Positions 8,797 to 41,633 of a stretch of DNA of 64,000 nucleotides are shown here, piece by piece. The translations under genes were made by a program, and so were the position numbers. Source of the stretch: Desulfonema magnum (GTDB taxonomy: Bacteria > Desulfobacterota > Desulfobacteria > Desulfobacterales > 4be13); NCBI RefSeq assembly GCF_017377395.1, contig NZ_CP061800.1, positions 6,097,633 through 6,161,632 on the forward strand, read 5' to 3'. The notes under the pieces were generated by a model, which was not told the DNA's origin, did no database searches, and saw nothing but the letters and a program-made list of their open reading frames with translations. Each line of letters starts with the position of its first letter. The first letter of the stretch is position 1.

Positions 8797-10122
8797 ATGG
8801 ATTACGAGTCAATTGACACAATAATACCGACACTCGGCAAAGCTGGCATTTCCACCCCCATCCAAAGATGGGAAAAAAATTCCCACAGCCGGAATTTTGT
8901 ATCAGACACGGCCAGGGTTTTAATTGATGTGAGCCTGACAAGTGTCACAAAGACGTTCAAAGAGGAAAAGGAACCCCCTTCTTTTGAGATAGCTGGTCCC
9001 AGGGAAAAAATATATTTTGACCCGAGCAAACTGAGGTGTGCGCTGGTGACCTGCGGGGGGCTTTGTCCCGGGCTGAACGGCATTATACGATCTATTGTTT
9101 TGGAGCTTTATTACGGATACGGGGTCCGGAATATTTACGGGATTCAGTACGGGCTTCAGGGCTTTATTCCCAAATACGGCCATGACATCGTGGATATTAA
9201 ACCGGAAGCTGTTGCCAATATTATTAAAAAAGGCGGTTCCTTCCTGGGGTCTTCAAGAGGCCCCCAGGATGTCGGAGAAATTGTTGATTGTCTCGAAAGA
9301 ATGAACATCGGTGCTTTGTTTATGATCGGCGGCGACGGAACCCTTATGGCGGCAACCAAAATCGCCGATGCCATCACAGAAAGAGGTCTGAAAATCAGCG
9401 TGGTCGGGATTCCCAAAACCATTGATAATGATATTCATCTGGTCTCCCGCTCATTTGGGTTTGATACTGCTGTGGAAGTCGCGACCAATGCCATCCGGGC
9501 AGCCCATAATGAAGCCCAGGGATATCCCAACGGCATTGGTCTCATAAAGCTCATGGGCAGACACTCGGGCTTTATTGCCTCAACAGCGGCCCTGGCCCAG
9601 CAGGATGTGAATTTTGTGCTGATACCGGAAGTTGAGTTTGATCTGGAGGGTCCGGGGGGATTTCTGGATACCCTTGAAAAACGCCTGAAACTCAGGGGAC
9701 ATGCGGTGATCGTTGTGGCAGAAGGAGCAGGTCAGAAGCTGTTTGAAGCCAGAGGTGAAGAATATGACGCATCAGGAAATGTGAAACTCAATGATATCGG
9801 CCTGTTTTTAAAGGATGCGGCAATATCCTATTTTGAAGAAAAGAATATCAAAATATCGCTTAAATATATTGATCCCAGCTATATCATAAGGAGTCTGCCT
9901 GCCAATGCCAATGATCATGTGTTTTGTAGTTTTTTGGGACGTGACGCGGTTCATGCGGCCATGGCCGGGAAAACAAAACTTCTCATAGGACACTGGAACA
10001 ACCATTTTGTGCATATTCCCATGACCGCATCCGCTGGAAAACGCAAGCAGGTTGATCCCCATGGAAAACTGTGGAGCAGCGTGCTTGACTCAACGGGCCA
10101 GGGATCGTTGAAAAATGGTTGA
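8797..10122 (+). CDS. 6-phosphofructokinase (group III-like)
   Basis: 441 residues with an N-terminal extension of about 80 residues before the catalytic core. Core motifs in order: VTCGGLCPGLNGIIR (phosphoryl-donor loop), FMIGGDGTLMAATKIA, VVGIPKTIDNDI with the catalytic Asp, LIKLMGRHSGFIA, VLIPEVEFDLEG and VVAEGAGQ. PPi-dependent enzymes normally have Asp where this has the second Gly of GGDGT, so ATP use is favoured. PKTIDND rather than PGTIDND is shared by PPi-PFKs and by plant-type (group III) ATP-PFKs. The donor assignment is therefore an inference. A clear terminator lies about 130 bp downstream. Confidence 0.88.
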   Translation: MDYESIDTIIPTLGKAGISTPIQRWEKNSHSRNFVSDTARVLIDVSLTSVTKTFKEEKEPPSFEIAGPREKIYFDPSKLRCALVTCGGLCPGLNGIIRSIVLELYYGYGVRNIYGIQYGLQGFIPKYGHDIVDIKPEAVANIIKKGGSFLGSSRGPQDVGEIVDCLERMNIGALFMIGGDGTLMAATKIADAITERGLKISVVGIPKTIDNDIHLVSRSFGFDTAVEVATNAIRAAHNEAQGYPNGIGLIKLMGRHSGFIASTAALAQQDVNFVLIPEVEFDLEGPGGFLDTLEKRLKLRGHAVIVVAEGAGQKLFEARGEEYDASGNVKLNDIGLFLKDAAISYFEEKNIKISLKYIDPSYIIRSLPANANDHVFCSFLGRDAVHAAMAGKTKLLIGHWNNHFVHIPMTASAGKRKQVDPHGKLWSSVLDSTGQGSLKNG

Positions 10123-10175
10123 GGGGCTTGGGGCTTGGGGCGTGAGGCTTGGGGCTTGGGGCGTGAGGCTTGGGG
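10123..10175. repeat. Heptanucleotide tandem array (gcttggg / gcgtgag)
   Basis: Directly after the pfk stop the sequence cycles through 7-bp units gcttggg, gcttggg, gcgtgag, repeated. It is one of many 7-bp arrays in this window. It falls inside the transcribed tail of the pfk gene, upstream of its terminator. Confidence 0.8.
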
Positions 10176-10249
10176 ACCGGGGATTTGTGATTATTTGATA
10201 AATTAGAAATGAAATTTGTTATAGTGCCCTTCAGGGTACTTTCGCTCTC

Positions 10250-10280
10250 AGCCAGGAGGTTTACCTCCTGGCTTTTTTTT
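10250..10280 (+). terminator. Rho-independent terminator after pfk
   Basis: Perfect 11-bp stem agccaggaggt / acctcctggct around two T bases, followed by a run of eight T. It ends the CoA-transferase/pfk transcription direction and isolates the toxin-antitoxin-like pair that follows. Confidence 0.9.
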
Positions 10281-10475
10281 AGCTGATATGTAAGAAAAAC
10301 AATCTTTCAGTGTATCTAATATAAAAGATGGAACAAGCCTTTGCACAGGTTTTTCAATTTGCAAAAAAATATTGCATTTGGTTTTTTATGTTGATAACTA
10401 TCTGAGTGAATTTTTTTTAACATCAGCCAGACAGCCCGGTAAATTATCATAATATTCGGATTATTAGAAATAAAT

Positions 10476-10811
10476 ATGAAAACAGTGTCAATCAGAGATA
10501 ACTACGCCGAAGTTCTGACATCGCTAGGTGAGTTGCAGCCGTCTGTCGATCTGGCTCTGCAGCGCTATATAATTGAACGAATCACCTCCAAAGTGGCCGA
10601 ACTCCGGGAGAAGGACAGTTTGTTTCAGAGCAGGTATGGCTGTGACTATCCGACTTTTGTTCGGCGTGTCGGCGAAGATGAGGAGTTTGTCATTCATATT
10701 GAAAAAAACATAAACAAAATGTGGGAAGCCGACCAGGCCGAATGGGAATTCTGCCACAAAGGAACTGAGGATTGGATGCAAACATTGCGGAGCATTTTGC
10801 TGGCATCGTAA
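10476..10811 (+). CDS. Small protein upstream of a TumE-like toxin; putative antitoxin
   Basis: 111 residues, cytoplasmic, no known domain recognised by eye. It is largely helical in appearance (DLALQRYIIERITSKVAELREK), with a later acidic section (RVGEDEEFVIHIEKNINKMWEADQAEWE). It overlaps the following gene by 40 bp, which signals coupled translation and a toxin-antitoxin-type pairing. The antitoxin role is inferred only from this position and from what is usual upstream of TumE-family proteins. A weak purine-rich region precedes the ATG. Confidence 0.6.
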   Translation: MKTVSIRDNYAEVLTSLGELQPSVDLALQRYIIERITSKVAELREKDSLFQSRYGCDYPTFVRRVGEDEEFVIHIEKNINKMWEADQAEWEFCHKGTEDWMQTLRSILLAS

Positions 10812-11161
10812 ATTCTGCCCGGACTCTGTTTGGGCAGATGTCTTATCACACTGATATTACTCCGAAACGGGCTATTCTGAATCTTCATGCAAAATATGGT
10901 TCATGCCGGGTGTTTGTCACCGAGTTGTTCAGTGACAGCATACGGAAATACCGATATTATGTCCTGATGGGAAACCGGGTTGAGGCAGGATTTGACAACA
11001 GCCCGGATCCCCGTGCGATTCGGCTCAGATACGGAAAAATAGGTGAGGAGCATGCGGGCGAACATATACCGCATCTTCACCGGGAAGATAAGACGGAGAT
11101 GACGCTGACAAAGGAAATGACTTTTGAAGATTTTGTCAGATGGCTGGAAAATAATCAGTAG
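10772..11161 (+). CDS. TumE (DUF6516)-family toxin-like protein
   Basis: 129 residues from the ATG at 10772; an internal ATG at 10838 would give 107 residues starting MSYHTDITPKRAILNLHAKY. The pattern of a short N-terminal strand set (KRAILNLHAKYGSCRVFVTE), RYYVLMGNRVEAGFDNSPDP and then GEHIPHLHREDK resembles the TumE family, where a D-N-x-P segment is followed by a His-rich P-H-x-H-like motif. The end (TFEDFVRWLENNQ) also suits the family. These are described as toxin components next to a small antitoxin. Activity is not shown by the sequence. Confidence 0.62.
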   Translation: MDANIAEHFAGIVNSARTLFGQMSYHTDITPKRAILNLHAKYGSCRVFVTELFSDSIRKYRYYVLMGNRVEAGFDNSPDPRAIRLRYGKIGEEHAGEHIPHLHREDKTEMTLTKEMTFEDFVRWLENNQ

Positions 11162-11273
11162 ATCAAAATTTTTTTCAACATATTGTTTTTGATAATAATA
11201 CAGGGAGTGCAAAAATGAAGCGGACGCGGAATTTTTGCACTCCCTTTGTCCCGAAAATTTTTCGATCTACTGA
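11157..11273. repeat. Nested inverted repeat after the toxin-antitoxin-like pair
   Basis: Outer arms cagtagatcaaaatttttt and aaaatttttcgatctactg enclose an inner perfect 15-bp pair, agggagtgcaaaaat (11202-11216) and atttttgcactccct (11231-11245). The outer left arm contains the stop codon of the toxin-like gene. The inner arms resemble the agtgcaaaaat element at 39142-39199. It may work as a terminator, but its size and nesting look more like a MITE-type insertion. Confidence 0.65.
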
Positions 11274-11382
11274 TAATGTAACATGCGAAGAAGCAAAAGA
11301 ACAGAAAGCCACCTGACCTGTCGTTTGACAGAACGGCTTTTGAGATGTTTAAAATAAAAAATATTAAAAGCGAGGTATAAAA

Positions 11383-12543
11383 ATGGTAAAAAAGACTAAA
11401 ATGCTAGCACTTTCAATAAGTTTTATCTTGGCGATTTGCAGTTACGCTGCCGCGGAATGGCAAGTGCCCGACACCGGACAGAACGAATGTTATGATTTCG
11501 ATAATCATAAAATAATTGATTGCGGCAATACAGGACAGGATGGCAGTTATAAAGAGACCACCAACCAGCCTTCCTACACCAAACTGGATTCTAACGGAGA
11601 GGTTCTGCCTGATGATGCTGAAACATGGGCTATGGTTCAGGATAACGTGACAGGGCTGATCTGGGAAGTAAAGACGGACAGCAATAAAAGCACCACATAT
11701 ACCTGGGATGAAGCAGATGCTTACGTTAAAAGTCTCAGCCTGGGCGAGTCTTCTGCTGAGTGGCGGCTTCCCACCATCAAAGAATTAGCATTTATTGTAA
11801 ACAGAGGCACAGCTAACCCTTCTGTCAACAAAACTTACTTTGCTAACACGCAATCTGACTTTTACTGGTCATCTGACGACTTTGTCCCCCAAGCGGATAG
11901 CGCTTCAAATGAGGCATGGGTTGTGAAGTTCAACGATGGTCGTGTTGAATACGTTACTCATGATAAGTCAACCTCAGAGCATTATGTTCGTGCTGTGCGT
12001 GGTGACAAATTATCCGTCTCCCGTTTCATAGACAACGGCGATGGCACGGTGACGGATGTAGCAACAAAACTGATGTGGAAGCAGACCCCGGAAAGTATGG
12101 CATGGAAAGATGTACCCGCTTATTGTGAAGAACTGACCTTTCCTGAGGAAAATGGTTATAGTGACTGGCGGGCACCGAATATCAATGAATTGCAATCTCT
12201 GGCGGATTACAGCAAAAACATTACCATAAACACCAACGCGTTTCCCGATGCCGCTGGAAAATACTATTGGTCGTCCACCACCAGAGCCGAGGCCAATGAG
12301 AATCATCACGCCTGGTACATGGGAGCCGGAGGCGATATCTACCGAGGTGACAAAGGGGCTTCCAAAAATGTGCTTCCTGTGCGCGGCCCTGTAGATGAGA
12401 TATTCAACTTCGGTCATGCCATACTGGGTCTGAAAGCGCTTGCAGGGCTTGAGGAAAACGGCCCTTATCTTGATATGAACGGTGATCAGAAAACAGGGCT
12501 GGAAGATATTATTTTTGTGTTAAGAAATATTGCTGGTCTGTAG
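11383..12543 (+). CDS. Exported DUF1566 (Lcl C-terminal) repeat protein with dockerin-like tail
   Basis: 386 residues. A signal peptide is clear: MVKKTK, a hydrophobic core LALSISFILAICSY, then AAAEW. Two DUF1566 units follow. The first spans about residues 85-205 (VTGLIWEVKTDSN, EWRLPTIKELAFIV, FYWSSDDF, YVRAVRG) and the second about 207-335 (FIDNGDGTVTDVATKLMWK, DWRAPNINELQSL, YYWSSTT, LPVRG). The last 40 residues (GLKALAG, then DMNGDQKTGLEDIIF) form a single DxNxD calcium loop as in dockerin or EF-hand units. It is probably a secreted or surface protein of unknown role. A gaggt ribosome-binding site precedes the ATG. Confidence 0.85.
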   Translation: MVKKTKMLALSISFILAICSYAAAEWQVPDTGQNECYDFDNHKIIDCGNTGQDGSYKETTNQPSYTKLDSNGEVLPDDAETWAMVQDNVTGLIWEVKTDSNKSTTYTWDEADAYVKSLSLGESSAEWRLPTIKELAFIVNRGTANPSVNKTYFANTQSDFYWSSDDFVPQADSASNEAWVVKFNDGRVEYVTHDKSTSEHYVRAVRGDKLSVSRFIDNGDGTVTDVATKLMWKQTPESMAWKDVPAYCEELTFPEENGYSDWRAPNINELQSLADYSKNITINTNAFPDAAGKYYWSSTTRAEANENHHAWYMGAGGDIYRGDKGASKNVLPVRGPVDEIFNFGHAILGLKALAGLEENGPYLDMNGDQKTGLEDIIFVLRNIAGL

Positions 12544-12564
12544 TTTTTAAAAAAACAAGTCTCA

Positions 12565-12601
12565 CTCCGGAGTGCCAAACTGCAAGTTTGGCACTCCGGA
12601 G
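12565..12601. terminator. Palindrome between convergent genes (same repeat as 787-939)
   Basis: Arms ctccggagtgccaaact and agtttggcactccggag around a 3-base loop, sitting between the stop of the DUF1566 gene (12543) and the stop of the giant gene (12603). On the plus strand it is preceded by an A-run (tttttaaaaaaac). A hairpin here could end transcription from both sides. It is the same 33-bp palindrome that forms the tandem array after guaB, so a dispersed element reused as a terminator is likely. Confidence 0.7.
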
Positions 12602-12602
12602 A

Positions 12603-37772
<25,170 letters not shown>

Positions 37773-37785
37773 AGCTCTTTTTTTA

Positions 37786-37827
37786 AGGTGTTAGGTGTCA
37801 GGTGTCAGGTGTTAGGTGTCAGGTGTT
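37786..37827. repeat. Heptanucleotide array at the 5' end of the giant gene
   Basis: Six units of aggtgt(t/c), starting 13 bp upstream of the giant gene's ATG. It lies in the leader or promoter of that gene, so changes in copy number could alter spacing of expression signals. Confidence 0.85.
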
Positions 37828-37937
37828 TAAATTAAGTAGCTGACCAAAAGTTTTCGCTGTCAGAGACCTCGGAGGTCTCATATCCGTTTGCCGGACAGGC
37901 CGTCCGAAATGTTCATCCGCGGTGATCCGAAAACATC

Positions 37938-38147
37938 CCGGACGGGGTTGCAACCCCATATGCATCAGGCTAAGAATGCGGGACGGCTGCCGGACGGGAT
38001 TTGCAACCCCGTCCGAAACGTTTGCGGGCGGCGATCCGGAAAATATTCCGGACGGGGTTGCAAACCCCGTCCGGCAAAATCAGAGTTAATAAAAACAGTA
38101 GGTTGTAATCTTAGCCTGATGCATATGGGTTGCAACCCCTGTCCGGC
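37938..38147. mobile_element. MITE-like element, family B, copy 1
   Basis: Outer inverted ends: ccggacggggttgcaacccc then atatgcatcaggctaagaa at the left, and ttagcctgatgcatatgggt then tgcaacccctgtccgg at the right. The interior holds further ggacggggttgcaa/ttgcaaccccgtccg palindromes. A second copy with the same ends lies at 60428-60591. No coding capacity. It sits upstream of the giant gene, beyond the heptanucleotide array. Confidence 0.7.
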
Positions 38148-38268
38148 AAAAAAACCCTGTCCGACAAAGATATAAATATGAAAACAGATGCTTAATCCTG
38201 CAAATTTTTTAATCCTTTAATCAGGGTTCGGACAATATGAAAACAGAAGTTTCTCACTTCTCCGCGTC

Positions 38269-38481
38269 CTAAATGTTGAAAGAAATTTCATTGAACGGGT
38301 CTTTTTTGGTTATTTCTCCGCTGGGCAGTTCAAAGTATAACTCACCGTTCCGAGAATAAGCATTCGGAATACCAAGCTTACGGCTTTCCTCTTGTGCCTT
38401 GAGAACCGCACGGTTACCGATTTCCTGCATTTCAATGCCTTTAAGATATATGTTGTTATCCATTGCCTGATCTTGCCTCAT
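38269..38481 (-). CDS. Small partner (putative antitoxin) of the zeta/COG4185-type ATPase
   Basis: 70 residues from the ATG at 38481, which has GAGGAT at the right distance; the frame is open 17 codons further up but overlaps the previous gene. It begins only 4 bp after the ATPase stop. The protein has a helical N-terminal half (MDNNIYLKGIEMQEIGNRAVLKAQEESRKLGIPNAYS) followed by RNGELYFELPSGEI, a pattern common in small proteins encoded beside COG4185 ATPases. An antitoxin role is inferred from this pairing. Confidence 0.75.
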   Translation of the reverse strand: MRQDQAMDNNIYLKGIEMQEIGNRAVLKAQEESRKLGIPNAYSRNGELYFELPSGEITKKDPFNEISFNI

Positions 38482-38485
38482 GGTC

Positions 38486-39052
38486 TTATCCTCTGATGTC
38501 TTGTATGAATAAATCAAAAAGTTCCTCCTCATTTACGGTGTAATTATCACCTTCGCCAAATGCGACTTGCTGAAAGTATTCAGTGTTGTAAAACAGATAC
38601 CAGTGATCTGCCTGGTTTTTAAAGATGTTCCAAAAATTGTTTTTGCTTCGGGTGAACCGGCGCACAATATCCGCTTCCGGCACATCATGGCCCCCTTTCC
38701 GAATCCGCCCTTTTACACGGGCAATACAAACGTCAGATGTCTCCAGAAAAAGAAATAATATTGTAATGGAGTATCCTGCTTTCTTCAGGCGTCTCATGAT
38801 CCCCTGAAATCCTCGACCTGAAATCGTTGATTCTATGAGCAGGTTCTTTCCCTGCCGGATCAGAGCGGAAAGCCTTTGAAAAAAGATACGCCCTGCCTGA
38901 AACCGAACTTCCAGAAGGCGGTCCGGTGCAAGTTCGACTGCGATGTCGTCCGCACCCAGATATTCACAATTATAAACTTTGAGATACTCCTGTGCAAACG
39001 TACTTTTACCGGAGCCGTTCGGCCCCGCAATGATGACACTGTTTTTTGACAA
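38486..39052 (-). CDS. Zeta-toxin-like P-loop ATPase (COG4185 type)
   Basis: 188 residues from a TTG at 39052 (SKNSVIIAGPNGSGKSTFAQEYL), with aggac upstream. The frame stays open to an ATG at 39280, but the extra 76 residues are coded by a palindromic repeat element, so the short form is preferred. Walker A is AGPNGSGKST, followed by EYLGADDIAVELAP, IRQGKNLLIESTISGRGF, ITILFLFLETSDVCIARVKGRIRKGGHDVP and the C-terminal WYLFYN. Zeta-type enzymes phosphorylate UDP-GlcNAc or related substrates; members of this COG are less well characterised. Upstream partner of the small gene that follows. Confidence 0.78.
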   Translation of the reverse strand: MSKNSVIIAGPNGSGKSTFAQEYLKVYNCEYLGADDIAVELAPDRLLEVRFQAGRIFFQRLSALIRQGKNLLIESTISGRGFQGIMRRLKKAGYSITILFLFLETSDVCIARVKGRIRKGGHDVPEADIVRRFTRSKNNFWNIFKNQADHWYLFYNTEYFQQVAFGEGDNYTVNEEELFDLFIQDIRG

Positions 39053-39110
39053 GTATTCGTCCTGGTAATGTTGTTGTGGAAAAAGTCCTGAAATGCCAGG
39101 GGACACGCTC

Positions 39111-39241
39111 AATGCTGTTGACTTAGGCAATTCCGAACGGATCCGGAGTGCAAAAATTTTATTTTTGCGCTTGCGAAAAAGCATTTTTCGCACTCCGGAA
39201 AAAACACCGGAAAACCCGCTTACGCTTAAGTCAACAGTATT
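39111..39241. repeat. Nested palindromic element upstream of the zeta-like gene
   Basis: Outer arms aatgctgttgacttag (39111-39126) and cttaagtcaacagtatt (39225-39241) enclose an inner palindrome at 39142-39199 with arms tccggagtgc and gcactccgga and an A/T-rich interior. ggacacgct occurs directly on both sides. The inner arms share ccggagtgc with the 33-bp palindromes at 787-939 and 12565-12601. Probably an inserted small element that has extended the open frame of the adjacent gene. Confidence 0.65.
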
Positions 39242-39602
39242 GGGGGACACGCTTGGTTCGGATTGGCAAATGCGAACCACCCCCGAGGGACAAGTTAATC
39301 TTGTCAGGGATAATACTTCGATATTTCAAATCCTTATCCCCAAAAAATGCTTTAATACTTTTTTATAAATAATAAATATATCATAAACATCAAAGAAGGG
39401 TCAATGGGATAGAACAGATTTTATCATCCCTCTGAAACATTTGAACATTGGCAATGAATTAAATTTTATGCCAAATTCCTGAATATCATAACGCTTTGAA
39501 CTCAATAAAAGTCCCTGTTTTTTTATTTGAAATACTCTCCCCGCCCCATTGACTTTTTCTGTCATTTCTGAAAAATATTTGAAATAGTGATGCGGGTAAA
39601 AG

Positions 39603-39731
39603 GCGAAAAAAATTGCTCTGAACATGCCGAATATAGGAATGGATATCAAAATCATCAAAGAGGTGACAGAACTGAGCGAGGAGGAGATCAGGCAACTCAC
39701 CCCTCAGAAGGAGCAAAAGAAATGGCACTGA
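39603..39731 (+). pseudogene. C-terminal remnant of an Rpn/PD-(D/E)XK transposase-like protein
   Basis: 43 codons without a start read AKKIALNMPNIGMDIKIIKE followed by VTELSEEEIRQLTPQKEQKK and a stop. This matches the typical tail of Rpn-type (PDDEXK nuclease/transposase) proteins, where IAxNMLxxGMDIxxIxxxTGLSxEEI is common. The nuclease domain is absent. Confidence 0.7.
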
Positions 39732-39832
39732 CCGTGGCTGAACAAATCAGAAGGGAAGCACGGAGGGAGAGCATAAAAAAAATCGCTCTGAACATGCTGA
39801 ACATGAGAATGGATATTAAACAAAGATATTGA
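39722..39832 (+). pseudogene. Second, partial copy of the Rpn-type tail
   Basis: 36 codons from an ATG: MALTVAEQIRREARRESIKK then IALNMLNMRMDIKQRY. It repeats the KKIALNM-N--MDIK core of the preceding remnant, in another frame and cut short. Looks like a duplicated or recombined fragment. Confidence 0.6.
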
Positions 39833-39995
39833 ACAAGGAAAAACTGAGACAGCCCGAAGCCCCGGCCAGATTTCACATCCGCCTATCTGTCCGGGGCGGG
39901 CTTCGGTTTGCCGGACCCGCCCGTTTCAGACCGTGTCACAGGCCCGTGTTAAGTCACGAACTCGGTTTTTGTGGCATATTTTTTTCGGAAATCAC

Positions 39996-41633
39996 CTAAG
40001 CGCGTTTTACAGCAACATTCTGCTTGCCAATTCTGTAAGTTCCGGTTTTCGCCAGCACTTTTCCCACAAATTTTTCCGGCACATCAACAAACGTGTGTTT
40101 TTTCTGAATACTGATCTTGCCAATAGAACGGCCGGGAATATCCGCATAATGAGATAACGTGCCCATCACATGACTGACACAGACACCGTCTGATTTGCCC
40201 GTGCTGAGGGTAAGTCTGACCATCCCTTTTTCATGAGAATTGTTATCCCGGTCACGCCTGCTTCTTCTGTTTCTCCGTTTATCTGTCTTGTTTTTCTGCT
40301 GGCGATATTCCTGAACCTCGCTGATGGGTTCGACAGGACGCTGTTTCTCTTCCCCCCGAGCCATTTTCAAAGCTGCCGCGGCAATTTCCAACGGGTCATG
40401 CCCTCCGCCGGTGAGTTCCCCTACGATCTCCCTTTCCCGCTGGCAGCGGCCGCGGCGCAGCCAGACCATCATCTGTTCTACTAACCGGGATTCCCTGCAA
40501 TTTTGAATATCTTCTGCCGTGGGCAGAACAGATTTGCTAATCTTTTGCTTTGTATAGGATTCAATCCTGCCCAGACGCCATCGTTCCTTCGGGGCCAGCA
40601 GCGAAATGGCGATGCCTGTTTTCCCGGCCCTGCCAGTGCGTCCGACGCGATGAACATACAATTCAGGGTCCTGCGGAAGATCATAGTTAAACACATGCGA
40701 AATATCGTCAATATCCAGCCCGCGCGCGGCCACATCAGTAGCCACCAGCACCTTGATCTGATTCTTCCGGAAACGATTCAGCACCTGTACACGGGCATCC
40801 TGACTCAGATCTCCGTTCAACGCTTCTGCCGGAAAGCCGCGCAGCGCCAGTTCGTTTACCAGTTCGCCGGTGCCAAGTCGCGTACGGACAAAAATAAGTG
40901 CGCTGGTGATCTCCTCAATTTCAAACAGACGGGTGAGCGCCGCCAATTTGTCCGCTTCATTCATCAGATAGTAACGCTGTTCAACAGCAGCCACCGTAAG
41001 CTGTTTATGTCCGATAGTAAAAGATTGGGGATCGTTCATATAGCGTTTGGCTATGCGGCGGATTCCCTGGGGCAAAGTCGCTGAAAAGAGGGCTGTCTGG
41101 CGATCCCGCGGGGTTTCATTGAGAATGGCTTCGATATCAGAGATAAAACCCATACTGAGCATCTCATCTGCCTCATCAAGAACAACAGAAGAGAGTTTGC
41201 TGATGTCCAGGGCTTTCTGATGAATCAGGTCGAGCAGACGTCCGGGGGTTCCGACAACGATGTCCACGCCTTTTCTGAGGCGGCTGATCTGACGCCCGTA
41301 AGGCTGGCCCCCGTAAACTGCCAGCACACGGGCCCCGGGATAACGGCCGTATTTATACATCGCGTCTGCCACCTGTATGGCCAGTTCCCGGGTGGGGGCC
41401 AGCACAAGACTTTGCACATGCCCCTGCTTTGTTACAAGGTTATTCAGGATGGGTAATGAAAAAGCCGCTGTTTTGCCAGTTCCTGTCTGGGCCTGACCAA
41501 TCACATCCTGACCGGTCAGCATGGTCGGAATGATAGCGGATTGGATGGGAGTCGGTGTTGCATAGCCAAGTTCATCTGTGGTTTGAACCAACTGCGGGTT
41601 CAGGTTTAACTGAGTAAATGTTGTTGTCATCAA
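39996..41633 (-). CDS. deaD: DEAD-box ATP-dependent RNA helicase
   Basis: 545 residues. Motifs in order: Q motif (GYATPTPIQ), AQTGTGKT (I), PTRELA (Ia), TPGRL (Ib), DEAD (II), SAT (III), ALIFVRTR (IV), VLVATDVAARGLDI (V) and HRVGRTGRAG (VI). A basic low-complexity stretch (KTDKRRNRRSRRDRD) precedes a DbpA-type RNA-binding domain at about residues 470-540 (MVRLTLSTGKSDGV, IGKISIQKKHTFVDVPE). This layout matches DeaD/CsdA, which unwinds structured RNA in ribosome assembly and cold adaptation. It stands alone; the 3' side has a GC-rich inverted repeat (gcccgaagccccgg / ccggggcgggcttcgg) at 39853-39909. Confidence 0.93.
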   Translation of the reverse strand: MMTTTFTQLNLNPQLVQTTDELGYATPTPIQSAIIPTMLTGQDVIGQAQTGTGKTAAFSLPILNNLVTKQGHVQSLVLAPTRELAIQVADAMYKYGRYPGARVLAVYGGQPYGRQISRLRKGVDIVVGTPGRLLDLIHQKALDISKLSSVVLDEADEMLSMGFISDIEAILNETPRDRQTALFSATLPQGIRRIAKRYMNDPQSFTIGHKQLTVAAVEQRYYLMNEADKLAALTRLFEIEEITSALIFVRTRLGTGELVNELALRGFPAEALNGDLSQDARVQVLNRFRKNQIKVLVATDVAARGLDIDDISHVFNYDLPQDPELYVHRVGRTGRAGKTGIAISLLAPKERWRLGRIESYTKQKISKSVLPTAEDIQNCRESRLVEQMMVWLRRGRCQREREIVGELTGGGHDPLEIAAAALKMARGEEKQRPVEPISEVQEYRQQKNKTDKRRNRRSRRDRDNNSHEKGMVRLTLSTGKSDGVCVSHVMGTLSHYADIPGRSIGKISIQKKHTFVDVPEKFVGKVLAKTGTYRIGKQNVAVKRA

